Origin: an uncultured Lentisphaeria bacterium
Lineage (GTDB): Bacteria > Verrucomicrobiota > Lentisphaeria > Victivallales > Victivallaceae
Reading direction: 5' to 3'
Length of the DNA stretch: 34,458 nt
Assembly: GCA_949298075.1 (NCBI GenBank)
Contig: CASFVA010000031.1
Coordinates: 1 to 34,458, forward strand
In this document: positions 31,905 to 34,458 of the stretch, in pieces
Position numbering within the stretch: position 1 is the first letter of the stretch
Layout of the letters: each line of letters opens with the position of its first letter
Notes under the pieces: generated by a model
What the model saw: the letters and a program-made list of their open reading frames with translations, nothing else
Told to the model about the DNA's origin: nothing
Database searches by the model: none
Translations under genes and position numbers: made by a program

Positions 31905-33635
31905 ATGAAATTTGATAAAGAAATAATCATCGGCATAATCATCTGTGCCGCGGTGCTCTTCGGCTGGGATCCGCTGGCCAGGTACATGGGCTGGATTCCC
32001 ACTTCACCGGCGATTTCGGCTCCGGCGCCGGCGGCGTCCGTTCCGGCAAATCCGGCGGCAGACACGCCCTCCCCGCCCGCGTCCTCTCCAGCTCCGGCGG
32101 TGTCTGAACCGGTTCTCGCGGTTCCTCCGACGGTTTCCCGTCCTCCGGAAATCCTGCGCAACCGGGATATGAAACTGACCATTGATCCCGTAGCCGGACA
32201 GATTGTTTCCATCGAACTTCTGAATTATCTGAATGCCAGCCAGACCGCTCCGATCGAACTCGACCGGATGCTTTCGCAGGCCGGCACCGGAGCTCTTTCC
32301 GTCTTTGATCCGCAGGGAAGCTGGCGGGTGGTCGAAGTACGCCGGGTTCTGAAAGAGGAAAACGAGCTCAAACTCGAACGCAGACTGCAAAACGCGCTGG
32401 GGCAGCAATTCACGGTGCAGCAGAAATGGTCTGTCGCACCCTCCGGATACGTTACTCAATACGCGGTGTGCGTCATCAACAGTTCCGCTTCACCGCTCAA
32501 TCTTGCCATTGCGGTCAACGGTGGCGGACTGGCCCCATGGGGAGCGCTTTCCGGAGACAAAGTCCGGACGCCCTCCCACCGAATGGATTTCCTGACCGCG
32601 TCCGGTGATTTCACCGATATCAAGGCTGACAAAAGCGATGAGAAGTTTTTTGTCACTCCCCCGCCGACGGTGGATTGGGCGGCCGTCAGCAACAAATACT
32701 TCTGTGTAATTCTCGACGCGGCCCACCCCTTTACCCTTTATCAGGCCCGGGAGCGGCAGGTTGTCAACGGCCGGGAGGAGCCGGTAATTGCCATCGGTTC
32801 GCAAACCGGTCGGTTTCAACTGGCCCCCGGGGAGGTCAGAACCCTTGAATTCAGTTATTACAGCGGGCCCAAGATCATTGCGCTGATCGACGATTTTCAA
32901 CCTTCCGCCGGCCGGGTCATGCATCTGGCCTGGGGCCCCCTGGATTATCTGGCCCGGCTTTTGCTGTGGGTGCTGGTGAAATTCCACGCGGTGCTGGGTT
33001 CTTACGGCTGGAGCATAATTTTGCTGACTTTGGTGGTGCGCATTCTCTTCTATCCGGTAACGGCCAAGGCCAACGCATCGATGAAAAAAATGCAGGCCGT
33101 CCAGCCCAAACTGACCGAGATCCGGACCAAGTACAAAGACAATCCGCAGCTGATGAACACTAAAATGATGGAGCTGTATCGGGCTGAGGGGGTCAATCCC
33201 TTTGGCGGATGTCTGCCGATTCTGCTTCAGATCCCGGTGTTTTTTGCACTGTATGCTACGCTCGATGGAGCAGTTGAGCTGCGTCAGGCCTCGTTTCTGT
33301 GGTGCCATGACCTTGCTGCTGCCGACACGGTGGCGCGGCTCAACTTGTACTTCTTCAAACTGCCGATCAATCCTCTGGTCATCGCCATGACCGCGCTGAT
33401 GGTAATTCAGCAGCACATGACGCCGATGTCGATGGATCCGATGCAGAAGAAGATGATGATGCTCATGCCGTTTGTCATGCTGATCTTCCTCTACGACCTG
33501 CCGTCAGGGCTGACGCTGTACTGGACGGTAAGCAATATATTCAGTATTATCCAATTACGGCTTCAGCAGAGAAGTCGTGCAATCCCGGTGGCGGCCGTTG
33601 CCTCCGCAGAATCCACTTCAAAAAAAGGAAAATGA
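31905..33635 (+). CDS. yidC: Membrane protein insertase YidC
   Basis: YidC inserts and folds inner-membrane proteins with or without SecYEG. The 576 residues show an N-terminal membrane helix (about 6-25), a Pro/Ala/Ser-rich linker (about 36-80), the large periplasmic beta-sandwich domain of Gram-negative YidC (about 85-340), and the conserved five-helix core with YGWSIILLTLVVRILFYP (hydrophilic-groove arginine), NPFGGCLPILLQIPVFFALY and LPSGLTLYWTVSN. The presence of the P1 domain indicates a diderm envelope. The ATG at 31905 suits the family; an upstream in-frame start at 31878 is less likely. The stop overlaps khpB. Confidence 0.95.
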   Translation: MKFDKEIIIGIIICAAVLFGWDPLARYMGWIPTSPAISAPAPAASVPANPAADTPSPPASSPAPAVSEPVLAVPPTVSRPPEILRNRDMKLTIDPVAGQIVSIELLNYLNASQTAPIELDRMLSQAGTGALSVFDPQGSWRVVEVRRVLKEENELKLERRLQNALGQQFTVQQKWSVAPSGYVTQYAVCVINSSASPLNLAIAVNGGGLAPWGALSGDKVRTPSHRMDFLTASGDFTDIKADKSDEKFFVTPPPTVDWAAVSNKYFCVILDAAHPFTLYQARERQVVNGREEPVIAIGSQTGRFQLAPGEVRTLEFSYYSGPKIIALIDDFQPSAGRVMHLAWGPLDYLARLLLWVLVKFHAVLGSYGWSIILLTLVVRILFYPVTAKANASMKKMQAVQPKLTEIRTKYKDNPQLMNTKMMELYRAEGVNPFGGCLPILLQIPVFFALYATLDGAVELRQASFLWCHDLAAADTVARLNLYFFKLPINPLVIAMTALMVIQQHMTPMSMDPMQKKMMMLMPFVMLIFLYDLPSGLTLYWTVSNIFSIIQLRLQQRSRAIPVAAVASAESTSKKGK

Positions 33636-33637
33636 CC

Positions 33638-34225
33638 ATGTCCGACAATGAAAAGCTTGAACAACAAAAGGAAAAACTCGTCCGCACCCTGGCAACAATG
33701 TTCGATTATCTCGGTCTCAACGGAACGTTCCGGGTTGAGGAAAAAAATCAGAAACTTGCCGTAAAAATCGCCTCTGACGATGCTGGACGGATCATCGGCC
33801 GCAAAGGTCAGACATTGGAGAGCCTGCAGCTGCTGGTCAACCGGATCATGTTCAAGGACAACGAGGAATTTCCGCATATCATGCTTGACATTGATGGCTA
33901 TTCCAATGGCGAGCGTGAGCGTCGTGAGCATCGGGAGAACGGAGAGGAATCCCGCCCGGCGGAACGCAGCGAGCGGCGGGAACGCCGTCCCCGCCGGGAA
34001 CGCGGTGAAGGCTCCCACTTCACGACCGAGCAGCTTGAGCAGCAGGCGCTGGATGCGGCCAAGGAGGTAAAACGGTGGGGAGAAGCGGTCAAGATGCCGG
34101 AAATGAATGCGCACGATCGGCGGATCATTCATCTGACGCTGCAGGCCGATCCGGAAATCACAACGGAATCTGAAGGTGAAGGTGCGATGAAAAAAGTTGT
34201 TATTTCGCTTAAAAAGGCGGAATAA
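33638..34225 (+). CDS. khpB: RNA-binding protein KhpB (Jag), KH-R3H
   Basis: A cytosolic RNA-binding protein, usually encoded after yidC. From the ATG at 33638 it has 195 residues: an N-terminal region without a clear Jag-N domain, a KH domain (about 45-95) with the GxxG loop in GRIIGRKGQTLESLQ, a highly charged Arg/Glu linker at about 96-130, and a C-terminal R3H domain with RRIIH and TESEGE. The GGA about 9 bases upstream favours 33638; an ATG at 33632 overlapping the yidC stop would add two residues. The charged linker is longer and more repetitive than usual. Confidence 0.9.
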   Translation: MSDNEKLEQQKEKLVRTLATMFDYLGLNGTFRVEEKNQKLAVKIASDDAGRIIGRKGQTLESLQLLVNRIMFKDNEEFPHIMLDIDGYSNGERERREHRENGEESRPAERSERRERRPRRERGEGSHFTTEQLEQQALDAAKEVKRWGEAVKMPEMNAHDRRIIHLTLQADPEITTESEGEGAMKKVVISLKKAE

Positions 34226-34229
34226 TCAC

Positions 34230-34257
34230 TTGCAATTGAGCAAAAGCGGACTATATT
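34230..34257 (+). promoter_or_regulatory. Candidate promoter of tRNA-Pro
   Basis: TTGCAA is followed after 16 bases by TATATT, about 37 bases before the tRNA. A perfect 7-bp hairpin CGTCTCC/GGAGACG (34266-34284) lies between them and would be in the precursor leader. Confidence 0.5.
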
Positions 34258-34293
34258 AATCAAGTCGTCTCCGTAATGGAGACGCATAAACAC

Positions 34294-34371
34294 CGGGGTG
34301 TGGCTCAGCCTGGCTAGAGCGCTGCGTTCGGGACGCAGAGGCCGGAGGTTCAAATCCTCTCACCCCGACCA
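34294..34371 (+). tRNA. tRNA-Pro (anticodon CGG)
   Basis: The acceptor stem CGGGGTG/CACCCCG, D arm GCTC/GAGC, anticodon stem CTGCG/CGCAG with loop TTCGGGA (anticodon CGG, reading CCG), and T arm GGAGG/CCTCT around TTCAAAT all pair. Discriminator A and CCA are encoded. Confidence 0.95.
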
Positions 34372-34387
34372 TTTTTTCGATTCTCCG

Positions 34388-34413
34388 CCGACCGGTCTTC
34401 CGGTCGGTTTTTT
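34388..34413 (+). terminator. Intrinsic terminator after tRNA-Pro
   Basis: A perfect 8-bp stem CCGACCGG/CCGGTCGG with a TCTT loop is followed by six T residues. Confidence 0.9.
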
Positions 34414-34458
34414 CATTTCGGGGGTAAATTTGAGCTCAACTCGCGTTTTGCCCGACAG

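Noticed and set aside
31823-31915. 30-codon frame between yidD and yidC
   Set aside because: It overlaps both genes, has no ribosome site and no recognisable features.
1-34458. CRISPR array, insertion sequence, prophage or integron
   Set aside because: No regularly spaced repeats, transposase, integrase or phage genes are visible.

Overview
The window is ordinary bacterial chromosome, about 60% GC, densely packed and with leader-less rRNA-free gene content. The gene families suggest a PVC-group bacterium, most likely Lentisphaerota (Victivallis-like). The pointers are an AIDA-repeat surface protein without a signal peptide, a stand-alone uroporphyrinogen-decarboxylase-like protein beside a glycosidase and an AraC regulator, an RdgC-like protein of the type I associate with Planctomycetes and Lentisphaerota, and a pair of membrane-anchored coiled-coil proteins I cannot name. 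The taxonomic placement is inference, not proof.

Layout: 1-1461 (-) is the N-terminal part of a large repeat protein that runs off the left edge. 1462-2046 is a 585-base intergenic region with repeats and hairpins. ispH (+) follows. 3119-5909 (+) is a four-gene operon: two paralogous anchored coiled-coil proteins, a 44-residue membrane protein and a 55-residue lipoprotein, closed by an intrinsic terminator. Then come uvrA-priA and a HAD phosphatase (+), a small lipoprotein (-), and dapA coupled to a phosphatase-like gene that lacks the catalytic cysteine (+).

14641-18735 looks like a catabolic island: a glycosidase and a UroD-like protein (-), with a divergent AraC-family regulator broken by a frameshift. 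18837-23167 (-) is trpB-rdgC-trmB-tyrS. grpE-dnaJ-smpB (+) is divergent from trpB; the two facing promoters share a perfect 15-bp inverted repeat over their -10 regions. 25876-28176 (-) is rmlA-rmlC-rmlD for dTDP-L-rhamnose, without rmlB. 28298-30765 (-) is glycerate kinase plus an MFS transporter. The right end is the conserved rpmH-rnpA-yidD-yidC-khpB cluster (+), followed by tRNA-Pro(CGG) and a strong terminator.

Most of the window is housekeeping: translation, protein folding, membrane insertion, DNA repair and replication restart, isoprenoid, lysine and tryptophan synthesis. The least explained parts are the 3119-5909 operon, the attenuator-like leader of dapA, the cysteine-less phosphatase, the repeats in front of ispH, and the paired 15-bp boxes between trpB and grpE.
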